42,986 nucleotides of DNA from an uncultured Parabacteroides sp. (GCA_934725305.1 CAKVBA010000023.1:1-42986); one strand, 5' to 3'; counted from the first letter of the stretch, positions 18,309 to 27,761 are shown. Notes: a model not told the origin generated them from the letters alone. Program-made: numbers and translations.

Positions 18309-19328
18309 ATGGAAAATATAAACTGGTCTGATCTGAGCTTTGGATACATGAAGACAGATTATAACGTAAGATGCTACTATCGTGATGGTAAATGGGGTGA
18401 ATTAGAAGTTACCTCTTCAGAAATTATCAATATCCACATGGCAGCCACTTGTCTCCACTATGGACAGGAGTCATTTGAAGGACTTAAGGCGTTCAGAGGA
18501 AAAGATGGCAAGATTCGCGTATTCCGTATGGAAGAGAATGCAAAGCGTATGCAGTCTTCAAGCCGCGGTATCAAGATGGCTGAACTTCCCGTAGAGAAAT
18601 TTGTTGAAGCAATCCGTAAGGTAGTTAAGTTGAACGAACGTTTTGTTCCTCCTTATGAAAGTGGTGCTGCTTTGTATATTCGTCCGTTGATGTTGGGCTT
18701 GGGTGAACAGGTAGGCGTTAAGCCGGCATCAGAATATGTGTTTGTTGTATTCGTAACACCGGTAGGTCCGTACTTCAAGGGAGGTTTCCAACCATCAAAG
18801 GTTTGTATGATGCGTGATTACGACCGTGCAGCTCCTCATGGAACAGGTACTATCAAGGTGGGTGGTAACTATGCTGCCAGCTTGGCTGCAGGTGAAATCG
18901 CTCATTCTAAGGGTTATGCAGCTGTGCTTTATCTCGATCCGAAAGAAAAGAAATACTTGGATGAATGTGGTCCGGCTAATTTCTTTGGTATTCGTGGTAA
19001 TAGCTACATTACACCAAAGTCAAACTCTATTTTGCCATCAATCACTAACAAGAGCTTGATGCAGTTGGCCGAAGATTTTGGTATGACAGTAGAACGTCGT
19101 CCGGTTCCTTATGAAGAATTGGCTACATTTGATGAAGCCGCTGAATGTGGTACAGCAGCTGTTATCGCTCCGATCTCTCAGATAGACGACTTGGACGAAA
19201 ACAAATCATATGTGATTGCTAAAGACGGCAAACCAGGTCCGGTTTGTGAAAAGCTCTATAAGAAATTGCGTGGCATTCAGTATGGTGACGAACCGGATAC
19301 ACACGGTTGGGTTTCTATAATCGAATAA
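18309..19328 (+). CDS. ilvE: Branched-chain amino acid aminotransferase
   Basis: This PLP enzyme interconverts Val/Leu/Ile with their 2-oxo acids. The 339-residue length and motifs fit the class IV fold: LHYGQESFEGLKAFRGKDG, YIRPLMLGLG, the PLP-lysine region GTIKVGGNYAASL, and YLDECGPANFFG followed later by the phosphate-binding AECGTAAVI. It is monocistronic and sits immediately downstream of repeat copy A, whose right end lies only ~40 bases from the promoter. Confidence 0.95.
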   Translation: MENINWSDLSFGYMKTDYNVRCYYRDGKWGELEVTSSEIINIHMAATCLHYGQESFEGLKAFRGKDGKIRVFRMEENAKRMQSSSRGIKMAELPVEKFVEAIRKVVKLNERFVPPYESGAALYIRPLMLGLGEQVGVKPASEYVFVVFVTPVGPYFKGGFQPSKVCMMRDYDRAAPHGTGTIKVGGNYAASLAAGEIAHSKGYAAVLYLDPKEKKYLDECGPANFFGIRGNSYITPKSNSILPSITNKSLMQLAEDFGMTVERRPVPYEELATFDEAAECGTAAVIAPISQIDDLDENKSYVIAKDGKPGPVCEKLYKKLRGIQYGDEPDTHGWVSIIE

Positions 19329-19429
19329 GTTTGCACGTAGAAGGAAATAGATAACGAATGAAGAAAATTGCCGACATGGCTTGATAAGCATAGAGAATAA
19401 ACTTATTTGTTAGTTTATACTTACTCTTT

Positions 19430-19446
19430 TTGCAATTAAATTGCAA
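19430..19446. promoter_or_regulatory. 17-bp palindrome, possible operator
   Basis: TTGCAATTAAATTGCAA is an exact dyad of 8 bp around one central base. A further TTGCAA-like half-site follows at 19454-19460. It lies 30 bases upstream of the -7 element at 19476-19483, in the region where a repressor or activator would act. Confidence 0.4.
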
Positions 19447-19475
19447 TCTCTGCATTGCAAATAAGAAAAGATGCT

Positions 19476-19483
19476 TATCTTTG
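19476..19483 (+). promoter_or_regulatory. -7 promoter element of the AAA ATPase gene
   Basis: TATCTTTG lies inside the longest open frame, which rules out the upstream start at 19455 and points to GTG 19521. Confidence 0.6.
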
Positions 19484-19520
19484 TGTCGGTAATTTTCAAT
19501 ATCTAATTTCCTGTTATTGC

Positions 19521-20699
19521 GTGGAGGCATTCTTTAGGATACATAAATATTTGGTCGATCATCTGTTTGCACCGGTGCGTCGGGGGTTGATGGATGAGAT
19601 AAACTGGGACGATCGTTTGATTGGCATCAAAGGTTCCCGGGGAGTGGGGAAAACTACCTTCTTACTCGATTATGCCCGTGAGTATTTCGGTGCGGATAAT
19701 AAAGAATGCTTATACATTAATCTCAATCAATTTTATTTCACAGAACGCTCTTTAGTCGATTTTGCTTCTGAGTTCAGGGCAAAAGGCGGAAAGGTGTTAT
19801 TGATAGATCAGGTGTTTAAATATCCGGGATGGTCGAAAGAGCTTCGATATTGCTATGACAACTATCCTGATTTGCATATTGTTTTCTCAGGTTCATCCGT
19901 GATGCGTTTGAAGGAAGAGAATCCCGATCTGTCAGGTAAGGTAGTGTCATATAATTTGAGAGGATTCTCATTCAGAGAGTATCTCAACTTGATGTCGGGT
20001 CATTCGTTTCGGCCCTATACTCTTGAAGAGCTGTTGGCTGATCATAAGCTGATAGCCACGCAGATATGTTCTGTCGTGAAGCCGATGGCCTACTTTCAAG
20101 ATTACATTCATCATGGTTTTTACCCCTTCTTCCTTGAGAAGCGAAACTTCTCAGAGAATCTGTTGAAGACCATGAACATGATGCTCGAGGTTGATGTGCT
20201 TTATATCAAACAGATTGAACAAAGCTATCTGCCAAAACTAAGGAAATTGCTCTATCTATTGGCGATTACAGCTCCCTGTACTCCCAATGTGAGCCAATTG
20301 AGTAAAGAAATTGAAACATCGCGGGCAACCGTGATGAACTATATAAAGTATCTGACGGATGCGCGTTTGATGAATATGCTTTACCCGGAGGGAGAGTCAT
20401 TCCCTAAAAAACCCTCTAAAGTATATATGTATAATTCAAACCTGATGTATCCCATCCGTCCGATGGAGGTTAATGCCGGAGCTGTGCGTGAAACCTTCTT
20501 CTATAATCAGCTGTTAAAAGACAATCGGTTGAATGAGGGAGTCAAGAACACTCATTTTCTGGTAAACGGCACCTATAACTTTCGGATCGAAGAGAACATG
20601 AAGATGAAAAACAATCCGGATTTTTACTATGCCGTTGATAAAACTGAGGTGGGAGCATATAACATGATTCCGCTTTGGCTGTTTGGATTTTTGTATTAA
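19521..20699 (+). CDS. AAA-family ATPase with C-terminal winged-helix/DUF4143-like region
   Basis: The preferred start is GTG 19521 (VEAFFRIHKYLVDHL), giving 392 residues. Walker A is GSRGVGKTTFLL near residue 40. The Walker B region reads KVLLIDQVFKYPGW, with Gln where many AAA proteins have the catalytic Glu; I am not certain this is unusual for the family. A sensor-type FSGSS and GFSFREYLNL follow, and the C-terminal half contains a winged-helix-like stretch (VSQLSKEIETSRATVMNYIKYLTDARL). Related ATPases are common in Bacteroides as single genes of unknown role. It is preceded by a palindrome that may be an operator. Confidence 0.85.
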   Translation: MEAFFRIHKYLVDHLFAPVRRGLMDEINWDDRLIGIKGSRGVGKTTFLLDYAREYFGADNKECLYINLNQFYFTERSLVDFASEFRAKGGKVLLIDQVFKYPGWSKELRYCYDNYPDLHIVFSGSSVMRLKEENPDLSGKVVSYNLRGFSFREYLNLMSGHSFRPYTLEELLADHKLIATQICSVVKPMAYFQDYIHHGFYPFFLEKRNFSENLLKTMNMMLEVDVLYIKQIEQSYLPKLRKLLYLLAITAPCTPNVSQLSKEIETSRATVMNYIKYLTDARLMNMLYPEGESFPKKPSKVYMYNSNLMYPIRPMEVNAGAVRETFFYNQLLKDNRLNEGVKNTHFLVNGTYNFRIEENMKMKNNPDFYYAVDKTEVGAYNMIPLWLFGFLY

Positions 20700-20734
20700 G
20701 TAAAATATTTACATACTAATAGTTTAATAAGTCT

Positions 20735-23700
20735 ATGACAAAACAGAAGAATTTTTTAACCTGTGATGGTAATCAGGCTGCTGCACATATTTCATATATG
20801 TTCAGTGAAGTAGCAGCTATTTACCCTATCACTCCGTCATCTACAATGGCTGAATATGTAGATGAATGGGCTGCTGCCGGACGTAAGAATATTTTCGGCG
20901 AAACAGTATTGGTGCAAGAAATGCAATCTGAAGGTGGTGCTGCTGGTGCAGTTCACGGTTCATTGCAGGCTGGTGCTTTAACTACAACTTATACTGCATC
21001 TCAGGGTCTGTTGTTGATGATCCCTAATATGTATAAGATTGCCGGTGAGTTGCTGCCTTGCGTATTCCACGTTTCTGCTCGTACATTGGCTTCTCACGCA
21101 TTGTGTATCTTTGGTGACCACCAGGATGTGATGTCTGCTCGTCAGACTGGTTTTGCAATGTTGGCTGAAGGTTCTGTACAGGAAGTAATGGACTTGGCTG
21201 GTGTTGCTCACTTGTCAGCTATCAAGGCTCGTGTACCGTTTGTAAACTTCTTCGACGGTTTCCGTACATCTCATGAAATCCAGAAGATTGAAGCATTGGA
21301 AAATGAAGATTTAGCTCCGCTGATCGATCAGCAGGCTTTGGCTGAATTCCGTGCACGTGCATTGAATCCGAAGACTCCGGTTGCTCGTGGTATGGCTGAA
21401 AACCCTGACCACTTCTTCCAGCACAGAGAATCTTCTAACTCATTCTACAATGCTGTTCCTGCAGTAGTAGAAGAATATATGAACGAAATCTCTAAGATCA
21501 CAGGCCGTAAATATGGTTTGTTCGATTATTATGGTGCTGAAGATGCAGAACGTGTTATCATCGCTATGGGGTCTGTAACTGAAGCTATCCGTGAAACAAT
21601 CGACCACTTGATGGCTCAGGGCGAAAAGGTAGGTTTGGTTGCTGTTCACTTGTATCGTCCGTTCTCTGCAAAGCACTTCTTGGCTGCTGTGCCTAAGACA
21701 GCTAAGCGCATTGCTGTATTGGACCGTACAAAAGAACCGGGCGCAAACGGCGAACCGTTGTATATGGATGTTAAAGACTGCTTCTATGGTCAGGAAAATG
21801 CTCCGTTGATCGTAGGTGGCCGTTATGGTTTGGGTTCTAAGGATACAACTCCTGCTCAGATCCTTTCTGTTTATGAAAACTTGTCATTACCGATGCCGAA
21901 GAACAACTTCACAATTGGTATTGTGGATGATGTTACTTTCACTTCTCTTCCTCGCAAAGAAGAAATCGCTTTGGGCGGTGAAGGTATGTTCGAAGCTAAG
22001 TTCTATGGTTTGGGTGCTGATGGTACTGTTGGTGCTAACAAGAACTCAGTAAAAATTATCGGTGACAACACTAATAAATATTGCCAGGCTTACTTCTCTT
22101 ATGACTCTAAGAAATCTGGTGGTTTCACTTGTTCTCACTTGCGTTTCGGTGATCATCCGATCCGTTCAACCTATTTGGTAAATACTCCGAACTTTGTGGC
22201 TTGTCACGTTCAGGCATACTTGCGTATGTATGATGTAACTCGTGGTTTGCGTCAGAACGGTACATTCTTGCTGAATACAGTTTGGAATGCTGATGAGTTG
22301 GCTAAGAATTTGCCTAACAAAGTGAAACGTTATTTCGCTCAGAAGAATATCACAGTTTACTATATCAATGCAACTCAGATTGCTTTGGAAATTGGTTTGG
22401 GCAACCGTACTAATACAATCCTGCAGTCTGCATTCTTCCGTATCACAGGCGTAATTTCTGTTGACTTGGCTATCGAACAGATGAAGAAGTTCATCGTTAA
22501 GTCTTACGGCAAGAAGGGTGAAGATGTTGTTAACAAGAACTATGCTGCTGTTGACCGTGGTGGTGAATATCAGAAGTTAACTATCGATCCGGCTTGGGCT
22601 AACTTGCCAGATGACGAAGTGGCTGCTAACAACGATCCTGCATTCATCAACGAAGTGGTTCGTCCTATCAATGGTCAGGATGGCGACTTGTTGAAGGTTT
22701 CTGCATTCAAGGGTATCGAAGATGGTACATGGCATCAGGGTACTGCTAAGTACGAAAAACGTGGTGTTGGTGCATTTGTTCCCGTATGGAATGAAGCTAA
22801 CTGTATCCAGTGTAACCAGTGTGCTTATGTATGTCCCCACGCTGCTATCCGTCCGTTCGTATTGAATGACGAAGAACAGAAGGGTGCAAACTTCGCTATG
22901 CTTGACGTAAAGGGTGCTCCTGCTTTGAAGGGTATGAAGTTCCGTATGCAGGTTGACGTTTTGGACTGCTTGGGTTGTGGTAACTGTGCTGATGTATGTC
23001 CGGGCATGAAGGGCAACAAGGCTTTGACTATGGTTCCGTTGGAAGGTCAGTTGCCTGAAGCTGCTAACTGGGATTACTGTGTTGAACATGTAAGCTCTAA
23101 GCAGGATTTGGTTGATGTTAAATCAACTGTTAAGAACTCTCAGTTCGCAACTCCGTTGTTTGAGTTCTCTGGCGCTTGCTCTGGTTGTGGTGAAACTCCG
23201 TATGTTAAGCTGTTGACTCAGTTGTTTGGAGACCGTCAGATGGTAGCTAACGCAACAGGTTGTTCTTCTATCTACTCTGGTTCTGTTCCTTCAACTCCGT
23301 ATACAACTAACGAAAAGGGTCATGGTCCGGCTTGGGCAAACTCTTTGTTTGAAGACTTCTGTGAATTCGGTTTGGGTATGGTATTGGCCGGTGAAAAGAT
23401 GCGCAAGCGTCTGCAGGCTGCTATGGAAGCTTCTATCGCAAGCGAAACTTGTCCTGCTGACAACAAGGAGTTGTACAAAGAATGGATCGCTAATCAGGAC
23501 GATGCAGAAAAGACTAAGGAATTGGCTGAAAAGATCATTCCTATGGTTGAAGCTAATAAGGATAAATGCCAGCATTGTGCTGCTATCGCAGAGTTGAGCC
23601 ACTTCTTGGTTAAACGTTCACAGTGGATCATTGGTGGTGATGGTGCTTCTTACGATATCGGTTACGGTGGTTTGGACCATGTAATTGCTTCTGGAAAGAA

Positions 23701-24283
23701 TGTAAATATCTTGGTATTGGATACTGAAGTTTATTCTAACACAGGTGGTCAGTCATCTAAGGCTACTCCGGTGGGTGCTATCGCTAAGTTTGCTGCTGCT
23801 GGTAAACGCGTTCGTAAGAAAGACTTAGGTATGATGGCAACAACTTATGGTTATGTTTACGTTGCTCAGATTGCAATGGGTGCAGACCAGGCTCAGACAT
23901 TGAAGGCTATCCGTGAAGCAGAAGCTTATGATGGTCCGTCTTTGATCATTGCTTATGCTCCTTGTATCAACCACGGTTTGAAGAAGGGTATGGGTAAATC
24001 ACAGGCTGAAGAGAAAGAAGCTGTTGCATGTGGTTACTGGCACTTGTGGCGTTACAACCCTGCTTTGGAAGCAGAAGGCAAGAACCCGTTCACTCTGGAT
24101 TCAAAAGAACCGGATTGGAGCAGATTCCAGGACTTCTTGAAGGGTGAAGTACGTTTCGCATCTGTTATGAAACAGTATCCGGCTGAAGCTGCTGAATTGT
24201 TTGCTGCTGCTGAAGAAAATGCTAAATGGCGTTTGCGTAGCTACAAGCGTTTGGCTGCTGAAAACTGGGATGTTGAAGCTTAA
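20735..24283 (+). CDS. nifJ: Pyruvate:ferredoxin (flavodoxin) oxidoreductase, single chain
   Basis: This converts pyruvate and CoA to acetyl-CoA, CO2 and reduced ferredoxin, the main anaerobic pyruvate-oxidising step. The 1182 residues hold all domains: the N-terminal pyrimidine-binding domain (AAAHISYMFSEVAAIYPITPSSTMAE), domain II, the gamma domain, the two 4Fe-4S clusters (CIQCNQCAYVCPHAAI near 688 and CLGCGNCADVCPG near 743), and the C-terminal TPP domain with CSGCGETPYVKLL near 812 and GDGASYDIGYGG. Codon use is strongly skewed (TTG, GGT, CGT, GCT), more so than its neighbours, as expected for very high expression. It is followed by a terminator. Confidence 0.97.
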   Translation: MTKQKNFLTCDGNQAAAHISYMFSEVAAIYPITPSSTMAEYVDEWAAAGRKNIFGETVLVQEMQSEGGAAGAVHGSLQAGALTTTYTASQGLLLMIPNMYKIAGELLPCVFHVSARTLASHALCIFGDHQDVMSARQTGFAMLAEGSVQEVMDLAGVAHLSAIKARVPFVNFFDGFRTSHEIQKIEALENEDLAPLIDQQALAEFRARALNPKTPVARGMAENPDHFFQHRESSNSFYNAVPAVVEEYMNEISKITGRKYGLFDYYGAEDAERVIIAMGSVTEAIRETIDHLMAQGEKVGLVAVHLYRPFSAKHFLAAVPKTAKRIAVLDRTKEPGANGEPLYMDVKDCFYGQENAPLIVGGRYGLGSKDTTPAQILSVYENLSLPMPKNNFTIGIVDDVTFTSLPRKEEIALGGEGMFEAKFYGLGADGTVGANKNSVKIIGDNTNKYCQAYFSYDSKKSGGFTCSHLRFGDHPIRSTYLVNTPNFVACHVQAYLRMYDVTRGLRQNGTFLLNTVWNADELAKNLPNKVKRYFAQKNITVYYINATQIALEIGLGNRTNTILQSAFFRITGVISVDLAIEQMKKFIVKSYGKKGEDVVNKNYAAVDRGGEYQKLTIDPAWANLPDDEVAANNDPAFINEVVRPINGQDGDLLKVSAFKGIEDGTWHQGTAKYEKRGVGAFVPVWNEANCIQCNQCAYVCPHAAIRPFVLNDEEQKGANFAMLDVKGAPALKGMKFRMQVDVLDCLGCGNCADVCPGMKGNKALTMVPLEGQLPEAANWDYCVEHVSSKQDLVDVKSTVKNSQFATPLFEFSGACSGCGETPYVKLLTQLFGDRQMVANATGCSSIYSGSVPSTPYTTNEKGHGPAWANSLFEDFCEFGLGMVLAGEKMRKRLQAAMEASIASETCPADNKELYKEWIANQDDAEKTKELAEKIIPMVEANKDKCQHCAAIAELSHFLVKRSQWIIGGDGASYDIGYGGLDHVIASGKNVNILVLDTEVYSNTGGQSSKATPVGAIAKFAAAGKRVRKKDLGMMATTYGYVYVAQIAMGADQAQTLKAIREAEAYDGPSLIIAYAPCINHGLKKGMGKSQAEEKEAVACGYWHLWRYNPALEAEGKNPFTLDSKEPDWSRFQDFLKGEVRFASVMKQYPAEAAELFAAAEENAKWRLRSYKRLAAENWDVEA

Positions 24284-24333
24284 AATGAATAGATAGAGTA
24301 AGACAAATATAATTGTCTTTTCGATAGTAAAAT

Positions 24334-24376
24334 GGGGCTGTGTCAAAATAACTGTTTTGATGCAGCTCCTTTTTTT
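24334..24376 (+). terminator. Terminator of the PFOR gene
   Basis: GGGGCTGTGTCAAAAT... pairs with ...TTTTGATGCAGCTCC and is followed by seven T residues. It is one of three related hairpins in the window (also 29.07 and 37.9 kb). Confidence 0.8.
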
Positions 24377-24428
24377 GTTTGTCAGAGATTAATTTTATTT
24401 GATATTGATTGTTTGGTGAAAAATCCAT

Positions 24429-24436
24429 TATCTTTG
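24429..24436 (+). promoter_or_regulatory. -7 promoter element of the S9-like peptidase gene
   Basis: TATCTTTG, 32 bases before the ATG. Confidence 0.6.
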
Positions 24437-24467
24437 TTGTGTTAAACTATAAAACAACTCTATTATT

Positions 24468-25496
24468 ATGAAAATCTTATTTATGTGGGCATCCTTGTTG
24501 TGCCTGTTCTTCACTGGATCCATTCAGGCTCAGTCTTACCACTCGATGAAGTTATTGGAAAAGAAAATTGATGATGTGTTGTGGTATGAAAAGGTAGGTG
24601 ATTTGGCTCATATTGACAAAGTCTATTTATGTGGTCCGGCTCGTTGGAAAGAACCTAATCCAACAGCTATGAGTGCTCGTAACGAGCTGAAGTTCTGGAC
24701 TTATGTGTTTATCCCGAAAAGTGTACAGGAAGGTAAGAAATATCCGTTGATCGTGTTGCCTCATAGTGGCGTGCATGCCGATTTCTCAACCTACTATGCT
24801 CATATCGTTCGTGAGTTGGTGGCTCAGGAATATATTGTTGTTTCTGCTGAATATCGTGGTAGCACCGGTTATGGTCAGGCAGTGTATGATGATATCGATT
24901 ACGGAGGATTGGAAAACGAAGATGTCTATGTAAGCCGCAACTATATGGTTGAAAACTATGATATCGTAGATGGTTCTCGTGTAGGAATCATGGGATGGAG
25001 CCATGGCGGTATGATCACTTTGATGAACTTGATGAACTATCCGGGTAAATATGCTTGTGGTTTTGCAGGTGTGCCTGTAAGTGATATCATCACTCGTTTG
25101 GGATACCATGAACAGGGATATCGTGAAATCTTCTCTGACAAGAACCATATCGGTCAGACTGTCTTTGAAAACATCGAAGAATATAAGAGACGTTCGCCGG
25201 TTTGGAATGCCGAAAAGCTGAAAGATCCTCTGTTGATCCACACCAATACAAGTGATGATGATGTAAATGTTGTGGAGGTTGAGCATCTGATTAATGCATT
25301 GAAGGCTCATGATAAGAAGTTTGATTATAAGATCTTCCAAAGAGCTCCTGGTGCACACTCTTTTGATCGCGTAGATACAAAGCAGGCATCAGAAATCCGC
25401 TTTTCTATTTATCAGTTCTTGCAGAAGCATCTGAAACCTTCTAAGCCATTCCACTCAGCAAAGGATGTGCGTAAAGCTGCTTATCGTTTTAATTAA
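24468..25496 (+). CDS. Exported alpha/beta-hydrolase, prolyl-oligopeptidase (S9) type
   Basis: The 342-residue protein has a Sec signal peptide (cleaved near SIQA-QS). The catalytic triad is readable: nucleophile Ser178 in MGWSHGG, the acid in the HTNTSDDDVN region near residue 260, and His in PGAHSF near 305. The oxyanion segment is SAEYRGSTGYG. There is no beta-propeller domain, so it is a stand-alone catalytic domain, most likely a periplasmic peptidase or esterase. It is flanked by terminators and repeats, with no evident operon partner. Confidence 0.88.
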   Translation: MKILFMWASLLCLFFTGSIQAQSYHSMKLLEKKIDDVLWYEKVGDLAHIDKVYLCGPARWKEPNPTAMSARNELKFWTYVFIPKSVQEGKKYPLIVLPHSGVHADFSTYYAHIVRELVAQEYIVVSAEYRGSTGYGQAVYDDIDYGGLENEDVYVSRNYMVENYDIVDGSRVGIMGWSHGGMITLMNLMNYPGKYACGFAGVPVSDIITRLGYHEQGYREIFSDKNHIGQTVFENIEEYKRRSPVWNAEKLKDPLLIHTNTSDDDVNVVEVEHLINALKAHDKKFDYKIFQRAPGAHSFDRVDTKQASEIRFSIYQFLQKHLKPSKPFHSAKDVRKAAYRFN

Positions 25497-25532
25497 GCAT
25501 TGCAGGTTTAATATATTAGAATCAGTCTTTTG

Positions 25533-25624
25533 GGCTGTCTATTTTGGGTAACTACTCATTCTGAATCGGGAATAACTACTCCGTTCAGATTAGGTAGTTA
25601 CTCCGTTTTAATCGGGAAACAGCC
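25533..25624. repeat. Short intergenic word array
   Basis: Three words of the same type as in the large elements follow each other: GGGTAACTACTCA, GGGAATAACTACTCCG and GGTAGTTACTCCG, each followed by a TTCTGAATCGG/TTCAGATTA/TTTTAATCGG linker. The block is enclosed by the dyad GGCTGT (25533-25538) / ACAGCC (25619-25624). It may also serve as the terminator region of the peptidase gene. Confidence 0.65.
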
Positions 25625-25667
25625 TGTTGTTGTTTTATAAATCAAGTTTCGCTAACAGATAGTATTA

Positions 25668-26462
25668 ATGAAAGGTTTTTGGATTTTGGGGATTGGCCTG
25701 TTGTTAGCTTCATGTGGAAGCCGGCAGACCACTGAAGATGAATGGGCATTAGTTTGGGAAGATAATTTTGACCAGGCAAACAGCAAACTCGATACGGCTG
25801 TTTGGTCAAAGATACCACGTTGGCATCCTGAATGGGCACGTCACATGTCGGACCAGGATGTTTGTTATGATATGCGTGATGGTAATCTTATTTTACGTGG
25901 TGTGATGAATCCGGACAGAGAGGCTGATACGGCTCGTTTTATTACGGGTGGAGTCTATACCAAGTATAAAGTACCTTTCCATGGCGGACGTCTCGAAGTT
26001 TGTGCCAAGATGGAGTCGGCAAAGGGTGCATGGCCGGCTATTTGGCTGAAGCCTTTTGAGGAGGAAAAATATCCTTGGCCTTCGGGTGGCGAGATTGACA
26101 TGATGGAACATCTTAACTATGATACGATTGTTTATCAGACGGTTCATTCTACTTATACTCATCATCTGAACCAGAAGAAGAATCCGCCACAGGGCTCAAC
26201 GGGAGTGATTAAGCGGGATGATTATAATATCTATGGAGTCGATATGTATCCAGACAGTCTGGTGTTTTACATCAATCGGGAGAAAACCTTTGTCTATCCG
26301 CGTATCGAGACCGATAAAGAGGGACAGTTTCCTTTTGACAAGCCCTATTCTCTGTTGATCGATATGCAGCTCGAAGGAGGATGGGTTGGTCCGGTTGATA
26401 CGTTGGATCTGCCCGTTGAAATGTATGTAGATTGGGTTCGGTATTATCAGAAGAAAGATTAA
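25668..26462 (+). CDS. Glycoside hydrolase family 16 lipoprotein
   Basis: The 264-residue protein starts with a lipoprotein signal (GIGLLLASC, Cys at ~16), so it is anchored in the outer membrane or periplasm. The GH16 active site ExDxxE is present as GGEIDMMEHL near residue 141, with the nucleophile Glu and acid/base Glu both intact. Other GH16 features are WEDNFD at the start of the sandwich, RLEVCAKMESAKGAWPAIWL, and the C-terminal VDWVRYYQ. The likely substrates are beta-1,3- or mixed-linkage glucans or galactans, which sequence reading cannot resolve. It converges with the porin gene across a shared hairpin. No SusC/SusD pair is nearby, so this is not a typical PUL. Confidence 0.92.
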   Translation: MKGFWILGIGLLLASCGSRQTTEDEWALVWEDNFDQANSKLDTAVWSKIPRWHPEWARHMSDQDVCYDMRDGNLILRGVMNPDREADTARFITGGVYTKYKVPFHGGRLEVCAKMESAKGAWPAIWLKPFEEEKYPWPSGGEIDMMEHLNYDTIVYQTVHSTYTHHLNQKKNPPQGSTGVIKRDDYNIYGVDMYPDSLVFYINREKTFVYPRIETDKEGQFPFDKPYSLLIDMQLEGGWVGPVDTLDLPVEMYVDWVRYYQKKD

Positions 26463-26480
26463 AGGCTTTGAGTTGATGTT

Positions 26481-26527
26481 GTGTGTCGTAATAGCAGACC
26501 GCTCATTGCTTTACAATTACGACACAC
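26481..26527. terminator. Bidirectional terminator hairpin
   Basis: GTGTGTCGTAAT (26481-26492) and ATTACGACACAC (26516-26527) are exact reverse complements, placed between the convergent GH16 and porin genes. Confidence 0.7.
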
Positions 26528-26552
26528 GTCTTGTCTTGATAATATGCCCGTA

Positions 26553-27731
26553 TTAGAAGATAGGAATTGTATAGATTACTCCTAATGAAGCACGTTGTGT
26601 GGCAGGTTGATATCCGCCCATTTTCTTTGCTATATCTTCCATGATGACCTTGCGATAGGTATAATGAGCAAAGACAAACAAGTCGAGTTTCTTGAACGGG
26701 AAGAATTCTACACTACTTTGTATATTCCAAGAACGGCGATACAATCCTTTCTGATAGTCTCCATTGGTTTTATATACCCGTGATGTCTCGTATGCTCCTT
26801 TCAGACAGACATTCCATCTCTGGTGAATACGGTAGTCGATGTCTCCGATGAAGGTCAGATATTCTGTGTTCTTTGCTGTAAGTGGATTTGTCGGAACCTC
26901 ACTGATATAACCCTGTTGGTCGATTTGCTGATGTGTGTACATAATGTCCAAATAGGTTGCCAATGGCCCTTTGGTGTAGGTGTTACCCATTGTTACATAG
27001 AATGCCTTCTTCTTCTTCTTGGCCTGCTGAGCTAAAGAGGTTGCATAGTGCAGTTCCAGTGATTGGTTCAATAGATAACCGTTCCAGCTGAAGGTGTAGA
27101 TGAAAGGAACCTTTGTTTTTTCCACATCTTCGGGCAGACCGCTTGCATACATCTTTTCATCTTCTCGGGTACGGTTGTTGGCCACCTGAAAGGCAATATC
27201 ATGATTTTTATTGAGTACTAAATTGGTAGAAACACCTGCTTGATAACAAGGAACGCGATTGTTGAACTCACTAAACTCTCGAATCAAGATAGCGTTGGCA
27301 TAATATTCATATCCACCCATATTGATATACTGTTTACCCACTCTGAAACTGAGAGCATCGTTGGCATGCAGGTTGATAAAAGCCAACTCCAAGGAAGAGG
27401 AAAGATTGTCAAGTGTAAAAGGGTCGTCATGCTTGTTGAACTGCTGGCGATAGTGGAAATCGATCCATTTATCTACATGGCCTTTAATTTCCAGTCTCAC
27501 GCGGTTTAGATTAAAATTGGTGTTATCTAATGTGTCACCCACAAAGTTGGCACTTGCCGATGAAAAGAGCTGCAGATTCATGCTGGCATTAGACATTTTA
27601 AAGTCTTCTTCTGTAAGCATTCCAAGCAGGGTTGCATTCTTTTCTGTATTATTTGATATATTGTAATTCTGTGAGAGTGAAGGCATCGCACACGCTGCCC
27701 CTAATAGAAAAGTGTAAATAAGCTTCTTCAT
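26553..27731 (-). CDS. Outer-membrane porin, phosphate-selective porin O/P type
   Basis: The protein is 392 residues from MKKLIYTF. The open frame extends to 27764 but would include the -7 element, so 27731 is preferred. A Sec signal peptide (ends near SLSQ) is followed by alternating amphipathic beta-strands, many ending in aromatic residues, and the C-terminus ends in a strand with a terminal Phe (GVIYTIPIF), the usual BamA-recognition signature. RVGKQYINMGG and NLNRVRLEIKGHV are typical of the PF07396-like porins. Substrate specificity is unknown. Confidence 0.82.
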   Translation of the reverse strand: MKKLIYTFLLGAACAMPSLSQNYNISNNTEKNATLLGMLTEEDFKMSNASMNLQLFSSASANFVGDTLDNTNFNLNRVRLEIKGHVDKWIDFHYRQQFNKHDDPFTLDNLSSSLELAFINLHANDALSFRVGKQYINMGGYEYYANAILIREFSEFNNRVPCYQAGVSTNLVLNKNHDIAFQVANNRTREDEKMYASGLPEDVEKTKVPFIYTFSWNGYLLNQSLELHYATSLAQQAKKKKKAFYVTMGNTYTKGPLATYLDIMYTHQQIDQQGYISEVPTNPLTAKNTEYLTFIGDIDYRIHQRWNVCLKGAYETSRVYKTNGDYQKGLYRRSWNIQSSVEFFPFKKLDLFVFAHYTYRKVIMEDIAKKMGGYQPATQRASLGVIYTIPIF

Positions 27732-27761
27732 ATAAATAATAGAGACTAATGTTAGTAGTGG

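Noticed and set aside
22577..23089. 170-residue open frame antisense to the PFOR gene
   Set aside because: It is a by-product of the strongly biased codons of PFOR; there is no promoter, ribosome site or recognisable product.
24786..25358. 190-residue open frame antisense to the S9-type peptidase gene
   Set aside because: The sense gene has an intact catalytic triad and signal peptide; the antisense frame has no recognisable motif.
25668..27731. Polysaccharide utilisation locus (GH16 plus porin)
   Set aside because: The porin is convergent, of another family, and there is no SusC/SusD pair or regulator.
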